Shown here piece after piece: positions 52,065 through 58,889 of a stretch of 64,000 nucleotides of DNA. Position numbers and translations under genes: made by a program. The notes beneath the pieces are model-generated. The model was not told the origin of the DNA. It made no database searches and worked only from the letters and a program-made list of their open reading frames with translations. How positions within the stretch are numbered: position 1 is the first letter of the stretch; the number at the start of each line of letters is the position of its first letter. The stretch covers positions 1-64,000 of the forward strand of contig JAZGHU010000015.1 in the NCBI GenBank assembly GCA_036481345.1. Reading direction: 5' to 3'. Origin of the DNA: JAAOYC01 sp036481345. Its GTDB lineage: Archaea; Nanobdellota; Nanobdellia; Woesearchaeales; WJKL01.

Positions 52065-52586
52065 ATGAAAAAAGAGAGCAAAGTGGAGTTAATGAAAAAA
52101 GGATGGAGTAAAGATGATATTACAAAAGCAGAAGCGATAATTGGCGGAAGAAATGTTCATGATAAAAGCAAATCAGCCAGTTATATTGATAGAGTTCTAT
52201 TTTGGGGCATGATCTTAGTTATGATTGTTGGAAATGCATTGATTGCATTTATTTTGATTCCATTATTACTTGTTTTTGATAAATTGGCTGCAGATATTTT
52301 TGTGATGGTTATTGGATTTGTAGTTGGAGTATTATTTAATTTCTTAATCTGGGATATGGAAGAAAGATTGACTGTAAAACATCATGTGATTGCAGCAACA
52401 ACTATCCCAGTACTTGCAATTTTTAATTTGTATATAATTGTAAGAATGTCAAATGCAATCAATGTTGTTTTTGATATAAGTGAAGTAAGAGGGGATCCTT
52501 TAACAATTAGTGCATTGTATGTTATTGCTTTCTTGCTGCCTTATCTTTGGACTCTGTTTGTTAAGAAGAAGATAAAAAAGTATTAA
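52065..52586 (+). CDS. Four-helix membrane protein with SHOCT-like start
   Basis: A 173-residue protein: a short helical N-terminus (VELMKKGWSKDDITKAEAII) and four hydrophobic helices (about 46-66, 74-97, 104-128, 146-165). No family recognised. It lies 20 bases after minD and ends with a TTAA shared with the convergent CBS-domain gene. Confidence 0.65.
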   Translation: MKKESKVELMKKGWSKDDITKAEAIIGGRNVHDKSKSASYIDRVLFWGMILVMIVGNALIAFILIPLLLVFDKLAADIFVMVIGFVVGVLFNFLIWDMEERLTVKHHVIAATTIPVLAIFNLYIIVRMSNAINVVFDISEVRGDPLTISALYVIAFLLPYLWTLFVKKKIKKY

Positions 52587-53818
52587 GACTTAATTACTTT
52601 AACACTTTTTATTCCTTGTTTTGTTACACTCTCTACTTCAATTACAACATTTTTTAACTGAATTTTTTCTCCTTTTTTAGGTATTCTTTGGAGTTTATGT
52701 TCAATGAATCCAGCTAATGTATCAAAGTGCTCTCCTTTGAGACCTAACTGGAGCATCTTGTTTATCTCTTCAACTGATGCTCTTGCATCTACTCTTATCA
52801 GTTTAGGATGGACTTTTTTGACATAGACACTTCTCCTTTCACTTCTATCAAATATGTCTCCTACAATCTCTTCTAGAATATCTTCAACTGTCACTAATCC
52901 TGAAACATTTCCATATTCATTAACTACAATTGCTAAGGGGGCCTTTTTAGTCTCAAATTCAGAAAGCAAAGCATCGATTTTCTTGGATCTTGGGACAAAG
53001 AATGGTTTTTTTGAGATGTTTTTTACTTTCACATCTAATCTTTTGTTTTTTGCATATTTCAAAACATCATCTACATCTAGAATACCGACAATATTGTCTC
53101 TTGTGTTCATATAAACAGGATATCTAGAATAAGGAGATTTTACAACAAAGTCAATTATTTCTTTTAATTTTTTATTTCCATCAACCATATCTATATTTGC
53201 TTTTGGAGTCATTATGCTTATGACTTTAGTTCCTTCGAATTCCAGAACATTGTGTATCATTGCTCCAGCTTCTTTATTTAGAATTCCTTCTTTAACACCC
53301 ATTGTTACAATTGTTTTAAGTTCTTCTTCTGAAATCTTTTTTTGTTTCTTTTCTCCAAATAATCTTGAAATCCCTCTTGACATCATTTCAAAGACATATA
53401 CAATAGGAAGTAGAGCAAGCGATAATAGTTCAATAGGTCTTGCAACAATTAATGATATTTTTTTGGCATGCTGTGTTGCTAATGTTTTTGGAGTTATTTC
53501 TCCAAATATCAAAATTAGAAATGTCATTACCCCTGTTGCTATTCCAACTCCTTTTGAACCGAATAAATCTGTGAAAATAACAGTTGCAAGAGCTGCAGCC
53601 CCAATATTAACTAAATTGTTTCCAATTAAGATTGTAATCAGTAGTCTGTAGGGGTTTTGCTTTAGTCTATGCAGTGATTTTGAGCCAAGTTTTTTTTGTC
53701 TAAGCAATGTATTAACTTTAATCCTACTTAATGACATCAAAGCTGTTTCTATTCCTGAGAAAAAAGCTGAGAAAATTATTAAGACAACTAGTATTATAAT
53801 CTGAGTTTGTAATGTCAT
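52583..53818 (-). CDS. CNNM/HlyC-CorC-type membrane protein (DUF21-CBS)
   Basis: A 411-residue protein with a DUF21 membrane domain (about 1-175; four helices, with SAFFSGIETALMSLS), two CBS repeats (about 200-320; MTPKANIDMV and GLVTVEDILEEIVGDI) and a C-terminal CorC_HlyC domain (about 335-410). The family is linked with Mg2+ and other divalent cation transport; older hemolysin names are not informative. GAGGTAAAT precedes the ATG. Confidence 0.93.
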   Translation of the reverse strand: MTLQTQIIILVVLIIFSAFFSGIETALMSLSRIKVNTLLRQKKLGSKSLHRLKQNPYRLLITILIGNNLVNIGAAALATVIFTDLFGSKGVGIATGVMTFLILIFGEITPKTLATQHAKKISLIVARPIELLSLALLPIVYVFEMMSRGISRLFGEKKQKKISEEELKTIVTMGVKEGILNKEAGAMIHNVLEFEGTKVISIMTPKANIDMVDGNKKLKEIIDFVVKSPYSRYPVYMNTRDNIVGILDVDDVLKYAKNKRLDVKVKNISKKPFFVPRSKKIDALLSEFETKKAPLAIVVNEYGNVSGLVTVEDILEEIVGDIFDRSERRSVYVKKVHPKLIRVDARASVEEINKMLQLGLKGEHFDTLAGFIEHKLQRIPKKGEKIQLKNVVIEVESVTKQGIKSVKVIKS

Positions 53819-53888
53819 TATTTACCTCTTTTTTAATATTTTTGGATTAAAAGTTTTTAAATATATCGAATAATTTGATTAATAGCAA

Positions 53889-53900
53889 TCTTTATAAGGA
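53889..53900 (+). promoter_or_regulatory. TATA box for tRNA-His
   Basis: TCTTTATAAGGA is centred about 30 bases upstream of the tRNA 5-prime end. Confidence 0.5.
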
Positions 53901-53924
53901 ATAATAGAATTTAATTTATTTAAT

Positions 53925-54026
53925 GGCGATCGTAGTTTAATGGTAGAATATAAGGTTGTGGTCCTTATGGCGCGAGTTCGATTTGGTCAAACGGTTCGTT
54001 TGGCAACGAAAGTCTCGCCGATCGCC
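53925..54026 (+). tRNA. tRNA-His (GTG) with a 30-base intron in the T-loop
   Basis: Acceptor arms GCGATCG/CGATCGC pair perfectly, with the tRNA-His-specific G-1 and C73 both encoded. Anticodon stem TAAGG/CCTTA encloses loop TTGTGGT, anticodon GTG. T-stem GCGAG/CTCGC encloses 37 bases instead of seven. Removing 53983-54012 leaves loop TTCGATT, a perfect T-loop. The intron folds back with TTCG/CGAA (four pairs) next to a three-base AGT bulge, and an inner GTCAAAC/GTTTGGC hairpin, as in a relaxed bulge-helix-bulge. CCA is not encoded. Confidence 0.9.
53983..54012 (+). other. Noncanonical tRNA intron, T-loop position 59/60
   Basis: Thirty bases between T59 and T60 of tRNA-His. Splicing inside the ATT and AGT bulges restores the seven-base T-loop exactly. 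The position is defined by the base-paired T-stem; ends could shift by one base because T flanks both sides. Confidence 0.8.
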
Positions 54027-54047
54027 CTCTTATCATAATAAAAGCGC

Positions 54048-54060
54048 AAGGTTTTTAAAT
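54048..54060 (+). promoter_or_regulatory. TATA box for the rps13 operon
   Basis: AAGGTTTTTAAAT lies about 30 bases upstream of the base of a long hairpin (54085-54136), predicting a transcript that begins close to the hairpin. Confidence 0.4.
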
Positions 54061-54084
54061 CAACCAGCGTTTTCCTAATAAATC

Positions 54085-54136
54085 AGCCCGAGTTCATTAT
54101 GAGCGCACAGGGTAGTCATAATAGACTTCTTGGGCT
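54085..54136 (+). promoter_or_regulatory. Long hairpin leader directly before rps13
   Basis: Outer arms AGCCCGAG (54085-54092) and CTTGGGCT (54129-54136) pair over eight bases with one G-U. Inner arms ATTATGA (54096-54102) and TCATAAT (54116-54122) pair over seven. The apical loop is GCGCACAGGGTAG. The hairpin ends eight bases before the rps13 ATG, in a genome where most genes have almost no leader. It is a good candidate for autogenous control by a ribosomal protein of the operon. Confidence 0.55.
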
Positions 54137-54144
54137 TATACACA

Positions 54145-54624
54145 ATGGAACAAAAAAAAGAATTTAAACATTTAGTAAGAATCGCAAATACTGATTTGCC
54201 AGGAGAAAAACCAATAGGCTTTGCTCTGAAAAGGATTAAAGGTGTTAATTTTCAATTAGCAAATGCTATTTGCAATATAGCTAATATGGACAAGCAGAAG
54301 AAAACAGGAGAACTTTCTGATGAAGAAATTAACAAATTAGATGCAATAGTCAAAGATCCTTTAAAATCAGGGGCGCCTGTTTGGATGGTTAACAGAAGAA
54401 AGGATTCTGAAACAGGAGAAGATAGACATATTATAACTAATGATTTGATATTCACAAAAGATAATGATATTAAATTAATGAGAAAGATCAAATCTTACAA
54501 AGGAGTGAGACATTCTGCAGGAGCTCCAGTAAGAGGACAAAGAACTAAATCTAATTTTAGAAAATCAAAAGGAAAAGTAATGGGTGTTAAGAGAAAAGCA
54601 GGAGCTAAATCAGGTAGAACTTAA
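54145..54624 (+). CDS. rps13: Ribosomal protein S13
   Basis: A 159-residue protein with FKHLVRIANTDLPGEKPIGFAL at its start (archaeal S13/S18e form), the helix-two-turn-helix region and the C-terminal GVRHSAGAPVRGQRTKSNFRK. The ATG at 54145 is used; a TTG 15 bases earlier lies within the leader hairpin and is unlikely. First gene of the alpha-type operon. Confidence 0.96.
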   Translation: MEQKKEFKHLVRIANTDLPGEKPIGFALKRIKGVNFQLANAICNIANMDKQKKTGELSDEEINKLDAIVKDPLKSGAPVWMVNRRKDSETGEDRHIITNDLIFTKDNDIKLMRKIKSYKGVRHSAGAPVRGQRTKSNFRKSKGKVMGVKRKAGAKSGRT

Positions 54625-54626
54625 AA

Positions 54627-55259
54627 ATGGGAGATCCAAAAAAGCACAGAAAAACCTTTTCAACGCCAAAAAAGGCATGGGAAAAGGAAAGAATTGACGA
54701 AGAAAAAGAATTAATTAGAGAATATCATTTTAAAAACAAACAGGAAATCTGGAAGCTGAATTCTAAGTTGAGGAATTTTGCAAGACAAGCAAAAAAACTT
54801 ATTGCATCAACTACAGAACAGTCTGAAAAAGAAGAGATACAATTATTGACTAAATTAAAAAAACTAGGATTGCTGCCTGAATCGGGAGATCTGGATGATG
54901 TTCTAGGAATTTCTACTAAAAATATTATTGAAAGAAGACTTCAAAGTATTGCTTTTAAGAATGGATTAGCAAGAACAATGAAGCAAGCAAGACAATTTAT
55001 TGTTCATGGTCATATTTTGGTTGATGGGAAAAAAGTTACTTCACCAAATTATTTGGTTCCTAAGGATAAAGAAGGAAGAGTTGAATTTTATCAAGGTTCT
55101 GCTTTGATTGATCCAATGCATCCTGAGAGAAAACAAGAAGAAAAACTTCCTAAGAAACCAGTTAAGGAAGAGAAAAAAGTACCTAAGAAAAATAAAGCTG
55201 AAGAAAAGAAAGTAGCTCCAAAGAAAGTGGAGAAAAAAGAAGTAAAAAAGGCTGAATAA
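54627..55259 (+). CDS. rps4: Ribosomal protein S4 with charged tail
   Basis: A 210-residue protein with archaeal S4 N-terminus (GDPKKHRKTFSTPKKAWEKE), an S4 RNA-binding domain (about 103-160; RRLQSIAFKNGLARTMKQAR, GHILVDGKKVTSPNYLV), and about 45 Lys/Glu/Pro residues as a tail. Starts two bases after the rps13 stop. Confidence 0.96.
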   Translation: MGDPKKHRKTFSTPKKAWEKERIDEEKELIREYHFKNKQEIWKLNSKLRNFARQAKKLIASTTEQSEKEEIQLLTKLKKLGLLPESGDLDDVLGISTKNIIERRLQSIAFKNGLARTMKQARQFIVHGHILVDGKKVTSPNYLVPKDKEGRVEFYQGSALIDPMHPERKQEEKLPKKPVKEEKKVPKKNKAEEKKVAPKKVEKKEVKKAE

Positions 55260-55260
55260 A

Positions 55261-55722
55261 ATGGAAAGACCGCAAAGAAATCAAGGAAGAGGACAAAGAC
55301 CTCAAGGACGTCAAGGGCCCCCACGATATAGTGGAAATATAAGATGGGGAATAGCTCATATTTATTCTAGTTATAATAATACAATAATTCATATTACAGA
55401 TATTACTGGAACAGAAACTCTTGCAATTGCATCTGGCGGACAAGTTGTTAAAGCTGATAGATTAGAAAGCAGCCCAACAGCCGCAATGACTGCTGCTAAA
55501 AAAGCTGCAGAGACTGCTAAAGAAAAAGGAATACAAGGAATTCATGTTAAGATTAAAGCTCCGGGCGGGCATAATGGTCCAGCAAACCCAGGACCAGGAG
55601 CACAGGCAGCTGTAAGAGCATTATCAAGAGTAGGATTAAGAATAGGAATAATTGAGGATGTAACTCCAATTCCACATGATGGATGTAGGAAGAAAGGAGG
55701 AAAAAGAGGTAGGAGGGTATAA
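55261..55722 (+). CDS. rps11: Ribosomal protein S11
   Basis: A 153-residue protein with an Arg/Gln/Gly-rich N-terminus (about 1-22), the S11 core (GIAHIYSSYNNTIIHITDIT) and the C-terminal GLRIGIIEDVTPIPHDGCRKKGGKRGRRV, given here in its two parts. The C-terminus matches the universally conserved PHNGCRPPK-type ending. One base follows rps4. Confidence 0.97.
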   Translation: MERPQRNQGRGQRPQGRQGPPRYSGNIRWGIAHIYSSYNNTIIHITDITGTETLAIASGGQVVKADRLESSPTAAMTAAKKAAETAKEKGIQGIHVKIKAPGGHNGPANPGPGAQAAVRALSRVGLRIGIIEDVTPIPHDGCRKKGGKRGRRV

Positions 55723-55723
55723 G

Positions 55724-56506
55724 ATGGAAGTCAAATTATTAAAGCAGGATAAGGAAAAGAAAAAACTTTCTTTTGTTATAAAAAATTCAACCCCTGTATT
55801 TGTTAATACTTTAAGAAGAACCATTATAGAAGAAGTTCCAACTTTAGCTATAGAAGATGTTGAAATTAGAGATAATAGTTCTGCACTTTATGATGAAATG
55901 GTTGCTCATAGATTAGGATTAATTCCAATAAAGACTGATTTGAAATCATATGATCTGCCTAGTGAATGTTCATGCAAAGGAAAAGGATGTTCAAAATGCA
56001 CATTAAAGTTGACTTTAGTTGGAAAAAGCCAAGGATATGTATATTCAAGAGATCTTAAGAGCAAGGATCCTAAATGTGGTTCTGTATATCCAAATATGCC
56101 TATTACTAAGTTATTGAAAGGACAAAAAATAGAGTTAATAGCAACAGCTGTTTTAGGACAAGGAAAAGAACATGCTAAATGGTCTCCTGGAGTTGTGACT
56201 TATAAAAATTATCCAATAATTGAGATCAATGAAAAAGGAGAAAGCTGTGAAGAAGCATCAATAAAATGTCCTACAAAAGTATTTGAGTTTACTAAAGGGA
56301 AATTAACTGTAGCAAATTTAGAAAAATGTACTTTTTGTAATGCTTGTATAGAAGCATGCCCTGATGGAATAAAAGTAAGTGAAAATAAAACAGATTTTAT
56401 ATTTACAATCGAAAGCTGGGGTCAATTAGATCCTAGAGAAATGATTAAAGAAGCAGTTAAAAGATTTCAAAAGAAAACAGACGAGTTTGTTAAGCTCCTC
56501 AAGTAA
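55724..56506 (+). CDS. rpoD: DNA-directed RNA polymerase subunit D
   Basis: A 260-residue archaeal RpoD (Rpb3/alpha-like). NTLRRTIIEEVPTLAIEDVEI is the dimerisation signature. A Cys cluster CSCKGKGCSKC lies at about 79-89, and a ferredoxin-like insert near residues 200-213 keeps four cysteines (Cys202, 205, 208, 212; CTFCNACIEAC), sufficient for a 4Fe-4S cluster. The ATG at 55724, one base after rps11, is used; upstream in-frame ATGs lie within rps11. Confidence 0.96.
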   Translation: MEVKLLKQDKEKKKLSFVIKNSTPVFVNTLRRTIIEEVPTLAIEDVEIRDNSSALYDEMVAHRLGLIPIKTDLKSYDLPSECSCKGKGCSKCTLKLTLVGKSQGYVYSRDLKSKDPKCGSVYPNMPITKLLKGQKIELIATAVLGQGKEHAKWSPGVVTYKNYPIIEINEKGESCEEASIKCPTKVFEFTKGKLTVANLEKCTFCNACIEACPDGIKVSENKTDFIFTIESWGQLDPREMIKEAVKRFQKKTDEFVKLLK

Positions 56507-56523
56507 GTCGCTTTCGTAGATAT

Positions 56524-56607
56524 GCGAGGGTGGCAGAGTGGCCAAATGCGCAAGGTTGAGGGCCTTGTTCCTTAGTGGATGCGCGAGTTCGAATCTCGTT
56601 CCTCGCA
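56524..56607 (+). tRNA. tRNA-Leu (GAG)
   Basis: Acceptor arms GCGAGGG/TCCTCGC, D-arm GCAGAGTGGCCAAATGC, anticodon stem CAAGG/CCTTG with loop TTGAGGG (anticodon GAG), a long variable arm and T-arm GCGAG-TTCGAAT-CTCGT. No intron; CCA not encoded. It lies between rpoD and rpl18e. A tRNA-Leu before L18e-L13-S9 is known from the haloarchaeal S9 operon, so the arrangement appears ancient. Confidence 0.95.
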
Positions 56608-56622
56608 TAATAATTATATAAA

Positions 56623-56985
56623 ATGGCAAAACGTACAGGTTCAACAAACCCTTTATTAAAGGGATTGATTCAGGAATTGAGGAAAAAAGCCAATGAACAT
56701 GGCTGTAATATTTGGAAAAGAGTAGCTGATGATCTAGAAAAACCTTCAAGACAAAGAAGAATTGTTAATCTGTATAAGATAAATAAGTTTACAAAAGAGA
56801 ATGAAACTGTGATTGTTCCTGGAAAAGTGCTTTCAGTTGGAGATCTTGATCATAATGTTACTGTAGCAGCATTCACATTTTCAGGATCTGCTTTAGACAA
56901 GATCAACAAAAAAGGAAAAGCAGTTACAATCAATGAATTAATACAAGAAGATCCAAAAGGAAAGAGGATAAGAATATTAGGATAA
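56623..56985 (+). CDS. rpl18e: Ribosomal protein L18e
   Basis: A 120-residue protein with LLKGLIQELRKKANEHGCNIWKRVADDLEKP and VVIVPGKVLSVGDL-like (here TVIVPGKVLSVGDLDHNVTV) sequences of L18e, a family related to L15. No bacterial counterpart. Starts 16 bases after the tRNA. Confidence 0.96.
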   Translation: MAKRTGSTNPLLKGLIQELRKKANEHGCNIWKRVADDLEKPSRQRRIVNLYKINKFTKENETVIVPGKVLSVGDLDHNVTVAAFTFSGSALDKINKKGKAVTINELIQEDPKGKRIRILG

Positions 56986-56988
56986 AAA

Positions 56989-57405
56989 ATGATAATCAAT
57001 GCTGAAAATTTAATTGTTGGAAGAATAGGAACTGTTGCTGCTAAGAAAGCTTTAATGGGAGAAAAAGTAAATATTGTTAATTGTGAAAAAGCAATAATGA
57101 CTGGAAACAAAAAAGAAATAATAGCAAGATATAAAGAAAAAAGGCAGATGGGGCAAGTATACCATGGACCTTATATCTTAAGAAGACCTGATATGTTTGT
57201 TAAGAGAGCAATAAGAGGAATGCTGCCATATAAGCAAGATAAAGGAAGAAACGCATTTGAAAGAATAAGATGCTATCTTGGTGTGCCTGAAGAATTTAAA
57301 GATAAGGAAATGGAAACAATAAAAAAAGCAAATATTGGAAAAGTTCCTAGTTTAAGATATACTACTGTTAAAGAAATTTGTAAGTCAATGGGGGGAGTTA
57401 AATAA
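56989..57405 (+). CDS. rpl13: Ribosomal protein L13
   Basis: A 138-residue protein with the archaeal L13 sequence NLIVGRIGTVAAKKALMGEK, YHGPYILRRPDMFVKRAIRG and MLPYKQDKGRNAFERIRCYL. Normal length. Three bases after rpl18e. Confidence 0.97.
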   Translation: MIINAENLIVGRIGTVAAKKALMGEKVNIVNCEKAIMTGNKKEIIARYKEKRQMGQVYHGPYILRRPDMFVKRAIRGMLPYKQDKGRNAFERIRCYLGVPEEFKDKEMETIKKANIGKVPSLRYTTVKEICKSMGGVK

Positions 57406-57407
57406 AA

Positions 57408-57806
57408 ATGCCAAAGCTAGTACATATGTCAGGAAAGAGAAAAAGAGCAGTAGCAAGAGCTACATTAAAGCCAGGAGTAGGCAAAGTTAGAATTAATAAT
57501 AAGATGATTGATGTTTATGGAACTAAGCTTGCTAGATTGAGAATAAAAGAACCATTGATTTTAGCAGGAGAGATTGCTGCTGGAGTTGATATTATTGTCA
57601 GAGTAAATGGTGGAGGATCAAATTCACAAGCAGAGGCAGCAAGATTGGCAATAGCAAGAGCTTTGGCAAAATATAGCAAAAAATTAGAGAAAGTATTTTT
57701 GAATTATGATAGGCATATGCTGGTTGCAGATGTTAGAAGAAAAGAACCAGCTAAACCAAATAGACATGGAAAAGCTAGAGCAAAAAGGCAAAAATCTTAC
57801 AGATAA
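57408..57806 (+). CDS. rps9: Ribosomal protein S9
   Basis: A 132-residue protein with SGKRKRAVARATLKPGVGKV, VNGGGSNSQAEAARLAIARAL and the invariant C-terminal KRQKSYR that reaches toward the P-site tRNA. Normal length. Confidence 0.98.
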   Translation: MPKLVHMSGKRKRAVARATLKPGVGKVRINNKMIDVYGTKLARLRIKEPLILAGEIAAGVDIIVRVNGGGSNSQAEAARLAIARALAKYSKKLEKVFLNYDRHMLVADVRRKEPAKPNRHGKARAKRQKSYR

Positions 57807-57819
57807 AGGTGATAATAAA

Positions 57820-58017
57820 ATGATAATTCCAATAAGATGTTTCAGTTGCGGCAAACCAGTAGGTCATTTATGGGAAGAGTTTAAAGAAAGATCTAGTGCA
57901 GGAGAGCCTAAGAAAAGAGTTATGGATGAATTAGGACTGGAAAGATATTGCTGCAGAGCTTTGTTCATGGGACATGTTGATCTGATCGATACTGCTGGTA
58001 GGTTTAAGAAATTTTAA
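57820..58017 (+). CDS. rpoN: DNA-directed RNA polymerase subunit N
   Basis: A 65-residue Rpb10 homologue with the zinc motif CFSCGKPVG (Cys7, Cys10) and CCRALFMGHVD (Cys44, Cys45). An AAGGTGATAAT ribosome binding site sets the start at 57820. It is the last gene of the operon here; rpoK, eno and rps2, which often follow in Archaea, are absent. Confidence 0.96.
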   Translation: MIIPIRCFSCGKPVGHLWEEFKERSSAGEPKKRVMDELGLERYCCRALFMGHVDLIDTAGRFKKF

Positions 58018-58026
58018 TTTATTTCT

Positions 58027-58791
58027 TTAAATAAATTCTTTGTATTTTTCTATATATTCTTTATCTTCAAAAATAATTTTTTTGAATATTTCTTGAAATT
58101 TTTTTAATTGCATTCTATGAGCAAGATGATCAAGATCATAATGATATGTTCCATCATATCCTAATTTAATTAACATATAATTAACTTGAATCATAAATAG
58201 AGAATTATTGATATAAGAAAAAGGGCGTGCATTTATAGCATAAAAATAATATGATGCAATCTTCTTTATGGGATGTGAAGAGTTATCTTCAATTTCTTTT
58301 TTCAAATCTATTAAATGTTTATGACATTCTTTTAAATATAATTCTAGATACACACTTCTTGGATAAATATGGAATCCATTTTTTTTACTATGTGGCCACC
58401 CTTGTTTAGGTATCTTATGAATTTTGATGAATCTATCTGATTTTGAAGACCCAAAGTATTCTGCTAATTTTTGTTTTTTTAATCTTGTTGATCTAACTCT
58501 TACATTATCTTTTCTAAAATCAAAAGGTTTATTTTTGAACCATTTTTTATATAATCTTGAATCAATTTTTCTATAAGGGCCATTATCATTTTTTCCTAAT
58601 GCAATTATTTTTCTCATATTTTTTAACATGCTTTTATATTCTTTATATTCTATTTTTTTTGAATTATACCATTTATCGAAGAATTCAAAAGCGCCTATAC
58701 AATTTCTAATATATATTTCATTAGCATCCTTTAAAAGATGAGGATATCTTATGAATATATTGTTATTTTTTAATGGAGTTTGTGTTTTCAT
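58027..58791 (-). CDS. Hypothetical protein with Fic-like helical segment
   Basis: A 254-residue basic protein with high Lys/Ile/Tyr content. The segment NARPFSYINNSLFMIQVNYMLIKLGY (split at about 190-215) resembles the Fic core HPFxxGNGRxxR in position of the PF and N residues, but the catalytic His is Ala-Arg and the distal Arg is absent. If related to Fic it would not AMPylate. First gene of a three-gene accessory block with more A/T than its neighbours; it converges on rpoN nine bases away. Confidence 0.55.
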   Translation of the reverse strand: MKTQTPLKNNNIFIRYPHLLKDANEIYIRNCIGAFEFFDKWYNSKKIEYKEYKSMLKNMRKIIALGKNDNGPYRKIDSRLYKKWFKNKPFDFRKDNVRVRSTRLKKQKLAEYFGSSKSDRFIKIHKIPKQGWPHSKKNGFHIYPRSVYLELYLKECHKHLIDLKKEIEDNSSHPIKKIASYYFYAINARPFSYINNSLFMIQVNYMLIKLGYDGTYHYDLDHLAHRMQLKKFQEIFKKIIFEDKEYIEKYKEFI

Positions 58792-58889
58792 TCTAGGATT
58801 TTTTTCATTTTAAATTTTAACTGCAACATCTTTAATAAATTTTTTGATGAATACCAATATTTTTAAATGAGAATAATAAAACATTAAAA

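Noticed and set aside
53925..54026. Reading the tRNA-His locus as a pseudogene with a broken T-arm
   Set aside because: All stems pair perfectly, G-1/C73 are kept, and excision of 30 bases restores an exact T-loop.
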